DNA of 64,000 nt from Pontibacter virosus (GCF_003096355.1 NZ_QEKI01000018.1:20961-84960), one strand, 5' to 3'. Positions 16,377 to 24,994 are shown, counted from the first letter of the stretch. Numbers and translations are program-made. The notes: generated by a model from the letters alone, not told the origin.

Positions 16377-17144
16377 ATGCGCTACTTTCTGGAAATAGCC
16401 TATGACGGCACCCGTTTTCATGGTTGGCAGGTACAGCCCAACGCCCTCTCTGTGCAGGAGGTACTCGATGATTGCCTGAGCAAAGTGCTGCGGCAGCCCA
16501 TTAACTCCACAGGCAGCGGCCGTACCGACACGGGCGTGCATGCAAGTCAGCAGTTCGTGCACTTTGATGTGGAGCAGGAACTGGAACCCGAGCAAGCGGT
16601 CTATCGCATCAACCGCCTCTTGCCGGCTGACATTGTAGCGAAGAACCTATACCTGGTCACCGACGAGGCCCATGCCCGTTTCGACGCGTTTGAGCGCACC
16701 TACCACTACCACATCATCTTAGCCAAAGACCCCTTCAAAAGATACTACGCTACCTACCTGCCGCGTTCCGTGGATGTAGGGAAAATGAATGAAGCGGCTG
16801 CGGTTTTGCTTCGTTACGAGGATTTTACGACCTTTAGCAAAGTCAAAGGCGACACCAAACACTACCGCTGCAACATGTACGAGGCCGTGTGGCAACAGCA
16901 AGGCGACGAGCTGGTCTTCACGATCCGGGCAAATCGCTTCTTGCGGGGCATGGTGCGATTGGTGGTAGGCACCTTGCTGGATGTAGGCCGGAGAAAGCTC
17001 TCTGTGGCCGATTTTGAGCGGATTATCGCCAGTCAGGACCGCAGCAAGGCCAGTGGAGCAGCGCCTTCCGAGGGGCTATACCTAGCCCAGGTGTTGTATC
17101 CGGAGCATATTTTCAAGACTTCACCCAAAACAAACCCTTTATAG
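16377..17144 (+). CDS. truA: tRNA pseudouridine(38-40) synthase
   Basis: The 255-residue enzyme isomerises uridines 38-40 in the anticodon arm of tRNAs. The start at the ATG at 16377 is set by the conserved MRYFLEIAYDGTRFHGWQ. The catalytic Asp51 lies in GSGRTDTGVHA; later RANRFLRGMVR and the LYLAQVLYP end are also conserved. The next gene begins one base after the stop codon, so the two are probably translationally linked. The open frame also extends upstream through the preceding terminator, but that extension is not conserved. Confidence 0.93.
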   Translation: MRYFLEIAYDGTRFHGWQVQPNALSVQEVLDDCLSKVLRQPINSTGSGRTDTGVHASQQFVHFDVEQELEPEQAVYRINRLLPADIVAKNLYLVTDEAHARFDAFERTYHYHIILAKDPFKRYYATYLPRSVDVGKMNEAAAVLLRYEDFTTFSKVKGDTKHYRCNMYEAVWQQQGDELVFTIRANRFLRGMVRLVVGTLLDVGRRKLSVADFERIIASQDRSKASGAAPSEGLYLAQVLYPEHIFKTSPKTNPL

Positions 17145-17145
17145 C

Positions 17146-18453
17146 ATGCAATTACCAGAAGACCAGAACGGTCCCCATCTAAACGGCAAACACCTGCGCC
17201 CTGAAAGCTTGATGATGAGCTACGGGTATAACCCGGAGTGGTCAGAAATGGCCGTCAAGGCGCCGATTTACCAGACTTCTACTTTCGTTTTCAAGAACGC
17301 GGAAGAGGGCAAGGCATTTTTTGAACTAGCGTATGGCCTGCGTGAGAAGCACGCCGAAGAGCAGCTCGGCCTGATCTACAGTCGCCTCAACAACCCCGAC
17401 CTTGAGATACTCGAGAACCGCCTGCGTTTCTGGGACGGTGCCGAAGAAGCGGCCGTGTTTGCCAGTGGTATGGCCGCGATCAGCACCACGCTTTTGGCCT
17501 TGCTCAAGCCTGGCGACCTGATTCTGCATAGCGAACCCATCTACGGCGGGTCTGACTACTACATTAAAAACATCCTGCCGAAGTTCGGCGTGAAGAGCAT
17601 GGGCTTCCGGGCTAACACCCCGATAGAGGAAGTAGAGCAAATGCTCGAGGAGTCCGGTATGGCCGATAAATTGGCGATGGTATACCTGGAGACTCCAGCC
17701 AACCCAACCAACCACCTGGTAGACATTGAAGCATGTGCTGCCATGGCCAGAAAGCACTCAACTGCCGACAAAAAAGTAGTAGTAGCCGTGGACAACACCT
17801 TCCTGGGCCCCGTGTTCTCACACCCGCTCAAGCACGGCGCTGATTTGGTGCTCTACTCTGCTACCAAGTACATCGGCGGTCACTCCGACCTGATCGCAGG
17901 CGCCTGCGCTGGCCCGGCTGATCTGATGAAACAAGTGAAAGGTATGCGTACCTTCATGGGTTCCATGGCGAGTCCGTGGACAGGCTGGATGCTGATGCGC
18001 AGCCTGGAGACGCTGAAAATCCGGATGGAGTGCCAGGCACGCGGCGCAGAAGTGGTAGCCGCTTACCTGAAAGAGCATCCGAAAGTAGACAAGATTTACT
18101 TCCTCGGCTATCTGCAGGACAATCCGCAGCAGCAGGCCATTTACGACAAGCAGTGCAAGGCAGCGGGTTCCATGATCTCGTTCGACATCAAAGGTGGTGA
18201 GAAAGAAGCCTTCACCTTCCTGAACAACCTGAAGTTGATCAAGCTGGCCGTAAGCTTAGGTGGCACCGAATCGCTGGCCGAGCACCCTGCCTCTATGACC
18301 CACTCCGATATTTGTCTGGCCGACCGTGCCGTAATGGGTATAGGCGAGGGCATGATCCGCATCTCGGTAGGTGTGGAGCATCCTGAGGATATTATCTCTG
18401 ACATCGCGCAGGCGCTCGAGAAAGTAACTGTGCCTGCGGAAGCGGAGGTATAG
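17146..18453 (+). CDS. Cys/Met-metabolism PLP-dependent enzyme (cystathionine gamma-synthase/methionine gamma-lyase family)
   Basis: The 435-residue fold-type I PLP enzyme has Lys241 in SATKYIGGHSD as the cofactor Schiff base. The phosphate-binding SGMAA, ETPANPTNH and AVDNTFLGP segments and the SLGGTESLAEHPASMTHS block are those of the gamma-family that makes or cleaves cystathionine, homocysteine or methionine. An N-terminal extension of about 35 residues is longer than usual. Family membership is certain, but whether it is MetB-, MetC- or MegL-like cannot be decided by eye. It starts one base after truA. Its stop codon TAG is part of an AGGTATAG motif (18446-18453). Confidence 0.87.
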   Translation: MQLPEDQNGPHLNGKHLRPESLMMSYGYNPEWSEMAVKAPIYQTSTFVFKNAEEGKAFFELAYGLREKHAEEQLGLIYSRLNNPDLEILENRLRFWDGAEEAAVFASGMAAISTTLLALLKPGDLILHSEPIYGGSDYYIKNILPKFGVKSMGFRANTPIEEVEQMLEESGMADKLAMVYLETPANPTNHLVDIEACAAMARKHSTADKKVVVAVDNTFLGPVFSHPLKHGADLVLYSATKYIGGHSDLIAGACAGPADLMKQVKGMRTFMGSMASPWTGWMLMRSLETLKIRMECQARGAEVVAAYLKEHPKVDKIYFLGYLQDNPQQQAIYDKQCKAAGSMISFDIKGGEKEAFTFLNNLKLIKLAVSLGGTESLAEHPASMTHSDICLADRAVMGIGEGMIRISVGVEHPEDIISDIAQALEKVTVPAEAEV

Positions 18454-18475
18454 GTATAAGACTTAATCTGATCGA

Positions 18476-18510
18476 AGCCCTTCCTTGGTTTTCAGGGGAG
18501 GGCTTTTTTG
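18476..18510 (+). terminator. Terminator of truA-PLP enzyme operon
   Basis: AGCCCTTCC (18476-18484) pairs with GGGAGGGCT (18496-18504) with one G:T pair, followed by a T run. Confidence 0.75.
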
Positions 18511-18663
18511 TGTCCTCACGGGTAAACGCTATACCTGATAAATCCCGAAAATCCTGATGCAAAAACCATTAACTTTGCAAGCGGTTAGCATGTAGTATCC
18601 GTAAGGGTATAGCTACGGCTGGTTTATGGCGCGAGTGTCTGGTATGGTGGGATCGCTGACCCG

Positions 18664-18687
18664 GGTATAGGTATAGGTATAGGTATA
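18664..18687 (+). repeat. Tandem array of four GGTATA hexamers
   Basis: Four perfect head-to-tail copies of GGTATA follow one another without spacer and are followed by GCC. Two further fused copies lie at 18447-18458. This is the densest cluster of the window-wide AGGTATAG motif. Confidence 0.9.
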
Positions 18688-18767
18688 GCCTACTTTGCAC
18701 TGTGGCTAATGCTTTTTGCAGGTATAGCAACTAGTACTGTTTTATAGCTTCGCCTGTGCGGCGGGCA

Positions 18768-18797
18768 CTTCCTTTTTGTCTTGACACAAAAAGGAAG
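18768..18797. repeat. Perfect 12-bp inverted repeat, candidate mobile hairpin element
   Basis: CTTCCTTTTTGT (18768-18779) and ACAAAAAGGAAG (18786-18797) flank the loop CTTGAC. GTCAAG at 18805-18810 can pair with that loop as an alternative structure. Sequences of this type are dispersed in related genomes, which I recall but cannot verify here. Confidence 0.6.
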
Positions 18798-18963
18798 CAA
18801 AAAAGTCAAGACGCTCCAAACTCGCTGAACGCTCAAACAGTGGAGCGCCGAAAGGTGCACCTGGCTAATGCTATAACTTCGTAGTTTCAGTGCAAGTTAG
18901 TCTTGCTATATCTGCCAGTGGACTGTGCTACAGGGCTTATAGCTTCGAACTGGCAGTAGCAGA

Positions 18964-19284
18964 AGCTCCCCTTCTTGGATAAGGAGGGGTAGGGGTGGTT
19001 GGACCCGGTAAAGCAAAGGAATTATTGCAGCTACAGGGTTTATACTTCCGAGCTTGTAATACCTGAAGTCCCCCTTTGGAGGAGGCTGGGGGAGGACATT
19101 CTTATTCAGAAAACTGAGGCAACGATGCCTATACTTGTAAAATGGCAGCAGCTAGTTCCCCTCTTGAGAGGGGCAGGGGTGTGTTCATCGTGCGCAAACT
19201 TAAACCAGCTACTGAGCCATTCCTGTGAACTAGCCGTGGAGGAAAATTCCCTGCCTTAGACAAGGAGGGGCTAGGGGTGGTTGG
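18964..19284 (+). repeat. Four degenerate copies of a C/G-rich hairpin repeat
   Basis: Copies lie at 18964-19002, 19064-19096, 19154-19186 and 19245-19284. Each has a C-rich arm (TCCCC or CCCCC), a short loop and a G-rich arm, then AGGGG or GGGGG. The first and last share AGGGGTGGTTGG. The spacing is nearly regular (100, 90 and 91 bp from start to start). They resemble the dispersed intergenic hairpin repeats of Bacteroidota. Confidence 0.7.
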
Positions 19285-19374
19285 ATACAGGATCTGCGAG
19301 AATCCTGATTCAGACAACAGGAAAGGGATAGGGGCTTCAAACCCCGAAAACAAACAAAACCTGAAAGAACAAAT

Positions 19375-21144
19375 TTGGAAGATAAACCACAAAATACAGG
19401 CAAGGTATTCGATGCAGACGTCATCCGGCGGCTCTTCACGTTTGTGACGCCCTACATCCGGATCTTCTACTTCATTGTGTTCCTGACGTTTGCTTCAGCT
19501 ATTTTAGCTGCGGTGCGCCCTTTCCTGATTCAGTATACCGTTGATAACGAGATTCTGCAGAACGACTGGGAGGGGCTGAACAAGATGTTCGTGATACTTG
19601 CGGTGCTCCTGGTGGGGCACGCCATTGTGCAGTACCTCCATACCTATTTTGCGGGTTGGCTCGGGCAGCACGTCGTGCGCGACATCCGGGTGCAGCTTTA
19701 CCGCCACATCCTGAACCTGCGCCTCAAGTTCTTCGACCGCACGCCCATCGGTACACTCGTGACCCGCAATGTCTCGGATGTGGAAACACTCTCCGATGTG
19801 TTTAGTGAGGGACTAGCTGCCATGATCGGCGATATCCTGCAGCTGGTGTTTATCCTCGGCTTCATGTTCTACATCGATTGGGAGCTGGCGCTGGTGAGTT
19901 TGTCTACTTTCCCGATCATGCTCGTCAGTACTTACATTTTCAAAGAAAAGATCAAAGACACTTTCCAGGATGTGCGTACGGCCGTGGCGCGACTCAACTC
20001 GTTTGTGCAGGAGCATATCACAGGTATGAGCATTGTGCAGATCTTCAACAATGAGAAGCGCGAGATGGAGAAGTTCAAGGAGATCAACAAGGAACACACC
20101 CGCGCCAATGTTCGCTCAGTGCTTTACTACTCGGTCTATTTTCCTGTGGCTGAGATCATCGGAGCGGCGGGTTTGGGTTTGCTGGTGTGGTATGGCGCCC
20201 ATGGCGTGATTGACAACGACGTGTCGCTGGGTACGCTGATGGCTTTTATCCTCTACATCCAGATGTTCTTCCGCCCGATTCGCATGATCGCCGACCGCTT
20301 CAATACCCTACAACTGGGCGTAGTGAGTACCGAGCGCCTCATGCGCCTCCTCGACAGCAAAGAGATGATACCGGATAATGGAAATTATAAACCGGAGAAG
20401 ATAAAAGGCAATGTGGCGTTCAAGGATGTGTGGTTTGCTTACAAAGACGAAGACTGGGTGCTGCGCAATATCTCGCTGGATGTGAAGGCGGGCGAGTCGG
20501 TGGCGTTTGTGGGAGCCACGGGTGCGGGCAAAACCTCGGTAATCAACCTGCTCAACCGGTTCTACGAAATAAACAGCGGCCAAATCCTGATCGACGGACA
20601 CGACATCAAAGAATATAACCTGGATGTGCTGCGCCATCACATCGGCGTGGTGCTGCAGGATGTGTTCCTTTTCTCGGGCACCATCGCCGATAACATCAGT
20701 TTGGGTAACAAAGCCATTACCGAAGAGCAAATGTGGCACGCCGCCGACCTGGTGGGTGCCCGCAAGTTCATCGAACGCCTGCCGGGCGGGTTGCACTACC
20801 AGGTAATGGAGCGCGGAGCCACGTTATCGGTAGGCCAGCGCCAGCTCATTTCCTTTGTGCGGGCTATGGTCTACAACCCTGAGATCATTATCCTCGACGA
20901 GGCCACTTCCAGTGTCGATTCCGAAACGGAGGAGCTCATACAGTACGCCATCGACCAACTCATGCACGGGCGTACGTCCATCGTCATCGCTCACCGTTTG
21001 TCCACCATCCAAAAGGCTGATAAGATCATTGTGATGGACCGGGGCGAGATAAAAGAAATGGGTAACCACGAGGAATTGCTGCGCCGCGACGGTTACTATG
21101 CCCAACTCTACCACATGCAGTACAAAAACATGATCGACTTATGA
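19375..21144 (+). CDS. ABC exporter half-transporter with canonical ATPase site (MdlB-like)
   Basis: The 589-residue protein has an N-terminal six-helix transmembrane domain (about 20-310) and a C-terminal ATPase domain with Walker A GATGAGKTS, signature LSVGQRQ, Walker B IIILDEATSSVD with the catalytic Glu, and H-loop IAHRLS. The start is TTG at 19375: no ATG or GTG lies between the upstream stop near 19306 and the first membrane helix. Half-transporters of this class export lipids or drugs as dimers. The next gene overlaps its stop by four bases. The minus-strand exporter at 23060-24844 has a complementary degenerate site, so the two may pair. Confidence 0.9.
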   Translation: MEDKPQNTGKVFDADVIRRLFTFVTPYIRIFYFIVFLTFASAILAAVRPFLIQYTVDNEILQNDWEGLNKMFVILAVLLVGHAIVQYLHTYFAGWLGQHVVRDIRVQLYRHILNLRLKFFDRTPIGTLVTRNVSDVETLSDVFSEGLAAMIGDILQLVFILGFMFYIDWELALVSLSTFPIMLVSTYIFKEKIKDTFQDVRTAVARLNSFVQEHITGMSIVQIFNNEKREMEKFKEINKEHTRANVRSVLYYSVYFPVAEIIGAAGLGLLVWYGAHGVIDNDVSLGTLMAFILYIQMFFRPIRMIADRFNTLQLGVVSTERLMRLLDSKEMIPDNGNYKPEKIKGNVAFKDVWFAYKDEDWVLRNISLDVKAGESVAFVGATGAGKTSVINLLNRFYEINSGQILIDGHDIKEYNLDVLRHHIGVVLQDVFLFSGTIADNISLGNKAITEEQMWHAADLVGARKFIERLPGGLHYQVMERGATLSVGQRQLISFVRAMVYNPEIIILDEATSSVDSETEELIQYAIDQLMHGRTSIVIAHRLSTIQKADKIIVMDRGEIKEMGNHEELLRRDGYYAQLYHMQYKNMIDL

Positions 21145-21665
21145 ACAAGAAATTCTTGTTAGTGATGCTCGTGCTATCGGCCATCGTAGCGGCTTTTTAT
21201 GCCTATCTGGGAGGTTTCAGCTCTGCAAAAGTATCGGAAGTAAACTCAGAGCAACTGTACATAGCGGGCCGTGCTTTCAAAGGTTCTGTAACAGATAATC
21301 TTCTCAACGACAACTTCCGCAGGGCTGCAGAGGTGCTCGACAAGAACGAGCTGGAAGGCGGCATGCTGGGCAACATCTACTACAATAACCCGGAAGGGCG
21401 GGCTGACAGTGTAAATGCTTTTATCGGCGTGATCATACCAGATAGCTCGGTGCAGTTGCCGGCCGACTATGAGCTGCGGGTGGTGCCGGGTGGCCGGCGT
21501 GCCCTGCGCGGCGAAGTGAACGCCCACTACATGCTGGCACCCAACAAACTCTACGAGGCCATTTTTGACTACGCCAAAGAGAAGAACCTAGAGTTGGAGA
21601 CTTTCTACGTAGAGTGGTTCCCCGAAGACCACCAAGGTATAGTGGAGGTTCCGATAAAGGAGTAG
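21141..21665 (+). CDS. Membrane-anchored GyrI-like effector-binding domain protein
   Basis: The 174-residue protein has one N-terminal membrane helix (about 4-24), then an alpha/beta domain whose end (FYVEWFPEDHQ ... VEVPIKE) resembles the GyrI/SOUL-like small-molecule-binding fold. Its ATG overlaps the TGA of the ABC exporter (ATGA), so the two are translationally coupled. GyrI-like domains bind hydrophobic ligands, and here the protein could sense or hand over an export substrate. That role is inferred from the coupling only. Confidence 0.65.
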   Translation: MNKKFLLVMLVLSAIVAAFYAYLGGFSSAKVSEVNSEQLYIAGRAFKGSVTDNLLNDNFRRAAEVLDKNELEGGMLGNIYYNNPEGRADSVNAFIGVIIPDSSVQLPADYELRVVPGGRRALRGEVNAHYMLAPNKLYEAIFDYAKEKNLELETFYVEWFPEDHQGIVEVPIKE

Positions 21666-21749
21666 CTTGCAGGTATAGATTATCTCCCTATATTTGATGA
21701 AAGGGGAGTGGCAACACCTTTCCCCGTGGAACGCTAGCAAAAGATCAAA

Positions 21750-22358
21750 TTGGGCAAAAAGGCAGAGGCAAAAAAAGAGCTGATACTGGAGGCAGCCAAG
21801 TCGGTGTTCGGTAAACTGGGTTACAGCAAAGCTACGCTGGACGACATAGCCCATGCTATTGGCCTCAAAAAGCCGACGCTCTACTACTATTACAAAAGTA
21901 AAGAGGTCCTCTTTATCGAGGCTTTTTCACAAGAGTGGAAAGACAGCCTGTACCGGATCAAGAAAATAGCCGAACAGGAAAAAGACCCACGCGAACGCCT
22001 GTTGCGTTACATCCGCTCCTCACTTCGGTATTATCAGGAAATCGTAACGCAGCACACCATTTCCATCCAGGTGCTCATCGAGACGCGCATTATGTTTCAG
22101 GAGCTGTTCAAGGAATCGCGCGCCAAGGAGACGAATTTCTATGCCTCTGTTATCAAAGAAGGTATAGCCAACGGCACCTTCATCAATTGCGAAGCTGAGC
22201 GGGTGGGCTATTCTATTATGGTGGTCAAAGACCTGATTCAGTTCGAAGAGTTCCAGCGCGCCCAGTTCCACAACCTGCCTTCCATCGATTTCGAGAAAAT
22301 AGAAAGCGAAGTGCTGTTTACCGTGAACCTGATTCTGGAAGGTATACGGGTTAAGTAG
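21750..22358 (+). CDS. TetR/AcrR-family transcriptional regulator
   Basis: The 202-residue protein has an N-terminal TetR helix-turn-helix (about 10-55: ILEAAKSVFGKLGY, then TLDDIAHAIGLKKPTLYYYY and KSKEVLF) and an all-helical ligand-binding C-terminus. The start is TTG at 21750, set by the conserved distance to the helix-turn-helix; no ATG or GTG precedes it in a sensible place. It sits 84 bases after the GyrI-like gene on the same strand, the usual arrangement of an efflux pump with its own repressor. Confidence 0.87.
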   Translation: MGKKAEAKKELILEAAKSVFGKLGYSKATLDDIAHAIGLKKPTLYYYYKSKEVLFIEAFSQEWKDSLYRIKKIAEQEKDPRERLLRYIRSSLRYYQEIVTQHTISIQVLIETRIMFQELFKESRAKETNFYASVIKEGIANGTFINCEAERVGYSIMVVKDLIQFEEFQRAQFHNLPSIDFEKIESEVLFTVNLILEGIRVK

Positions 22359-22382
22359 ACGGCCTGAACTTTCGAAATAGAA

Positions 22383-22419
22383 ATGCCCCAACCTAAGCAA
22401 GCCGCTTAATTTGGGGCAT
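22383..22419 (+). terminator. Hairpin after the TetR gene
   Basis: ATGCCCCAA (22383-22391) pairs with TTGGGGCAT (22411-22419); an inner AAGC/GCTT pair extends it. No U tract follows, so it is a weak terminator candidate. Confidence 0.45.
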
Positions 22420-22503
22420 CGTTATACCTGGCCTGTTCGGGCGTAAGACTTCGTTAAGTAAGATAGTGGGCTTGGGCGATGGGTGGCCCGGAGATGCAGG
22501 AGC

Positions 22504-22923
22504 CTAACCCTGCGGGTGACTGGCCTTATATTCATCTAGTTTCGCCTTTAGCGCGTCCACATCGGCGTGGTGGCCTTTGGCAACTTCGGCGGCGTCGAGC
22601 TCAATGAGCATGTTCTGCATTTGCTTCAGGTAGGCGGCTTTGTCTTTTTTGAGGCACCCTTTGTGATTGTCTTTGCAGGTGCCATTCTCATCCATGGGTT
22701 TGAACATACTGCCCTCGCCATAAATAAGCCACTGTGTGTTCAGGTCAGGGAAATTCTTCACGATGGCTACTAATTCATCAAGAAGGTAGTTTTTACCTGA
22801 TAGTATGTTCGAAAGCACCGATTCGTCGCTGCCTGTCATCTCGAGGAGCTGTGGCATTTCCAACTCTTTAATGCTGGTATAAAAACGGAATCTTTTGCCG
22901 ATTTGCTGTATGTCAATAGCCAT
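22504..22923 (-). CDS. XRE-family DNA-binding protein
   Basis: The 139-residue protein has an N-terminal Cro/C1-type helix-turn-helix (about 8-70). The pattern SDESVLSNILSGKN followed by FPDLNTQWLIYGEGSMF is that of Bacteroidota phage-repressor-like regulators. A Cys pair in GTCKDNHKGCLKKDK (about 83-92) precedes a C-terminal coiled-coil helix (about 94-135), probably for dimerisation. It converges with the TetR gene and reads toward it. There are no phage genes around it, so a housekeeping regulator is more likely than a prophage remnant. Confidence 0.75.
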   Translation of the reverse strand: MAIDIQQIGKRFRFYTSIKELEMPQLLEMTGSDESVLSNILSGKNYLLDELVAIVKNFPDLNTQWLIYGEGSMFKPMDENGTCKDNHKGCLKKDKAAYLKQMQNMLIELDAAEVAKGHHADVDALKAKLDEYKASHPQG

Positions 22924-23059
22924 AGATAGAGATTTAGGAGGTCATATAAACTTGCTATACGTACCTATAACAGTTTCTGTATCAAAAAATTCCCAAGCCT
23001 CTAATGGCGTGTTGTTAAATAGTTGACTTTCAGGAGGTAACCAGACAGGGTGTTTGTGG

Positions 23060-24844
23060 CTATTGTGAGTCCTCGGCCTGCAGTTGGCGCTCGTAAAGCA
23101 CTTTATACAAGCCCTGTTGCTGTATCAACTCTTCATGCGTGCCGTGCTGCACAATCTCCCCGTCATCAAGTACCAGAATCTTATCTGCCAACTTAACAGA
23201 AGACACCCTGTGTGAAATAATGATGGAGGTGCGGTTCGCCATGATGCGGCGCAGGCTGTTGAGGATGGCGTTTTCCGTTTTCGTGTCCACGGCCGAAAGC
23301 GAGTCGTCGAGGATGAGGATGCTTGGCTCACGCACCAGCGCTCTGGCAATGGAAACCCGCTGCTTCTGGCCGCCGGAGAGGGTGATGCCGCGCTCGCCTA
23401 ATTTGGTGTCGAACTGCTCGGGGAAGCGCATGATGTTCTCGTATACGTCGGCATCTTTGGCGGACTGCACCATTTGCTCCTCCGTGATGCTTGGCAAACC
23501 GAAACCGATGTTGTTGCGGATGGTGTCGGAGAAGAGGAACACGTCCTGCGGTACATAGCCAATCTGGCTGCGGAGACTCTCCAGGTTATAATCACGCACA
23601 TCCACACCGTCGATAAGAATGCGGCCGCTGGTGATGTCATACATGCGGGGCAGCAGGGTAGCGATAGTACTCTTGCCCGAGCCGGTGTTACCAATCACGG
23701 CCAGTGTCTCGCCGTGGTTGATGCGGAACGAAATGTTCTTCAGCGCATGGATGTTCGTGTCAGGATACACAAAGTCCACGTTCTCGAACACGATATCACC
23801 CTCAATTGGCTTACTGATGTTCTCGCGCGACACGATATCGTTCTTAGTATTCAGGAACTCATTAATGCGGGCCTGAGAGGCAGCTGCACGCTGCACCAAA
23901 CTGGCCGTCCAGCCGAGCGAGGTAACGGGCCAGGTGAGCATGTTCACGTAGATGATGAACTCAGCAATGTTACCGGTCGTGATGCTGCCGTTCATCACCT
24001 CCTGGCCGCCAATGTATATGGTTATGATCGTGCTCAAACCCACCAGAAACAGCACCAATGGGAAAAAAAGCGAGTTTACGAAGTTCAGTTCCAGCGACTT
24101 GTCCTTGTAGTTGTTGCTGGCTTTGGTGAAGTTGTTGTGCGAATCGTCTTCCCGGACAAAGGATTTGAGCACCCGTATACCCGAAAAAGCCTCCTGTACA
24201 AAAGTGGTGATGCCGGAGAGGCTGCGCTGTATCTCATCAGACTTGCGCTCAATGATGTTGTTGACGTAGTAGATGCTAATAGCCAAAATCGGCAGCGGAA
24301 TCAAGGTATAGAGCGTGAGCTTTACGTTCACCGACAGCATATAGGGGATTACCATCAGGAAGAGGATGACCAGGTTGAGGCCATACATAATGGCCGGGCC
24401 AAGGTACATGCGCACGCGGCTCACATCTTCAGAGATGCGCGACATCAGGTCGCCGGTGTTGTTTTTGCGGTAGAAGCTGAGTGGCAGGCTCTGGTAGTGC
24501 TCGTAAATCTCGTTCTTGAGGTCGTTTTCGATCAGGCGACTCATCACGATAATTGTCTGACGCACGAAAAACAGGAAGAGCCCACGCAGCAAAGCCATCA
24601 CCAGAATGATGACCCCATACACCAGAATACTGCTGGCAAAGGTCTCGTATACCGTTTCCTGCTGCGCCATGCCCTCAAACAGGTTGTGCAGGTTGATGCC
24701 CTCCTTGATCAAATTAAAGGCGTGGCGCACCACCTGGGCAGGCAGAATCTGGAAAAAGTTAGATATGATGATGAATACCAGGCCCCAAAGAAGACGGTAT
24801 TTATACTTGAGTAAATATTTGTTGAGGTAACGGAGTGATTTCAC
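23060..24844 (-). CDS. ABC exporter half-transporter with degenerate ATPase site (MdlA-like)
   Basis: The 594-residue protein has a six-helix transmembrane domain (about 15-320) and a nucleotide-binding domain with Walker A GNTGSGKST, signature LSGGQKQRVS, Walker B ILILDDSLSAVD and H-loop ISHRVSS. The residue after Walker B Asp is Asp, not the catalytic Glu. This LDDSLSAVD form is typical of the degenerate half of heterodimeric exporters (MdlA, BmrC). No partner gene is adjacent on its strand; the canonical exporter at 19375-21144 is the natural candidate. The start is GTG at 24844. It is divergent from the leucine dehydrogenase gene. Confidence 0.9.
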   Translation of the reverse strand: MKSLRYLNKYLLKYKYRLLWGLVFIIISNFFQILPAQVVRHAFNLIKEGINLHNLFEGMAQQETVYETFASSILVYGVIILVMALLRGLFLFFVRQTIIVMSRLIENDLKNEIYEHYQSLPLSFYRKNNTGDLMSRISEDVSRVRMYLGPAIMYGLNLVILFLMVIPYMLSVNVKLTLYTLIPLPILAISIYYVNNIIERKSDEIQRSLSGITTFVQEAFSGIRVLKSFVREDDSHNNFTKASNNYKDKSLELNFVNSLFFPLVLFLVGLSTIITIYIGGQEVMNGSITTGNIAEFIIYVNMLTWPVTSLGWTASLVQRAAASQARINEFLNTKNDIVSRENISKPIEGDIVFENVDFVYPDTNIHALKNISFRINHGETLAVIGNTGSGKSTIATLLPRMYDITSGRILIDGVDVRDYNLESLRSQIGYVPQDVFLFSDTIRNNIGFGLPSITEEQMVQSAKDADVYENIMRFPEQFDTKLGERGITLSGGQKQRVSIARALVREPSILILDDSLSAVDTKTENAILNSLRRIMANRTSIIISHRVSSVKLADKILVLDDGEIVQHGTHEELIQQQGLYKVLYERQLQAEDSQ

Positions 24845-24894
24845 AGCAAGAATATGAAGCTCAGAGGCTTTTACGTAGACTTATCAGGTTCAAA

Positions 24895-24924
24895 TTGAAT
24901 TAATCAAAAAAAGAATTAATTTTG
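24895..24924 (+). promoter_or_regulatory. Promoter of the leucine dehydrogenase gene
   Basis: TTG at 24895-24897 and TAATTTTG at 24917-24924 have 19 bp between them, an excellent match to the Bacteroidota TTG/TAnnTTTG promoter. The leader to the ATG at 24995 is about 65 bases. Confidence 0.65.
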
Positions 24925-24994
24925 CAGCACGAAAAACGGGGTATCTGTTGCCTCGCTTCTACAAAGATAGAATAACCCTTAATCAAAATCATAA

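Larger units (their letters stand above)
18454..19374. other. Gene-free 0.9-kb block rich in repeats
   Basis: No conserved coding sequence was found on either strand; an 86-codon frame at 18999-19259 crosses the repeats and looks fortuitous. The block holds a terminator, a tandem GGTATA array (18664-18687), a 12-bp hairpin (18768-18797) and four C/G-rich hairpin repeats about 90-100 bp apart (18964, 19064, 19154, 19245). The leader of the ABC-exporter gene forms its right end. Confidence 0.75.

Noticed and set aside
18999..19259. 86-codon frame in the repeat block
   Set aside because: It runs through three hairpin repeats; the product has repeat-derived residues only and no family resemblance.
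18964..19284. CRISPR array
   Set aside because: The four repeats are degenerate and differ in length, and the intervening DNA (about 50-67 bp) is variable with no cas genes near.
22504..22923. Prophage remnant signalled by the XRE repressor-like gene
   Set aside because: No integrase, structural or lysis gene and no attachment repeats were found around it.
23474..24814. Long open frame (446 codons) on the plus strand
   Set aside because: It lies wholly antisense to the ABC exporter at 23060-24844 and its product has no recognisable domain; antisense frames of this length are expected from the codon bias.
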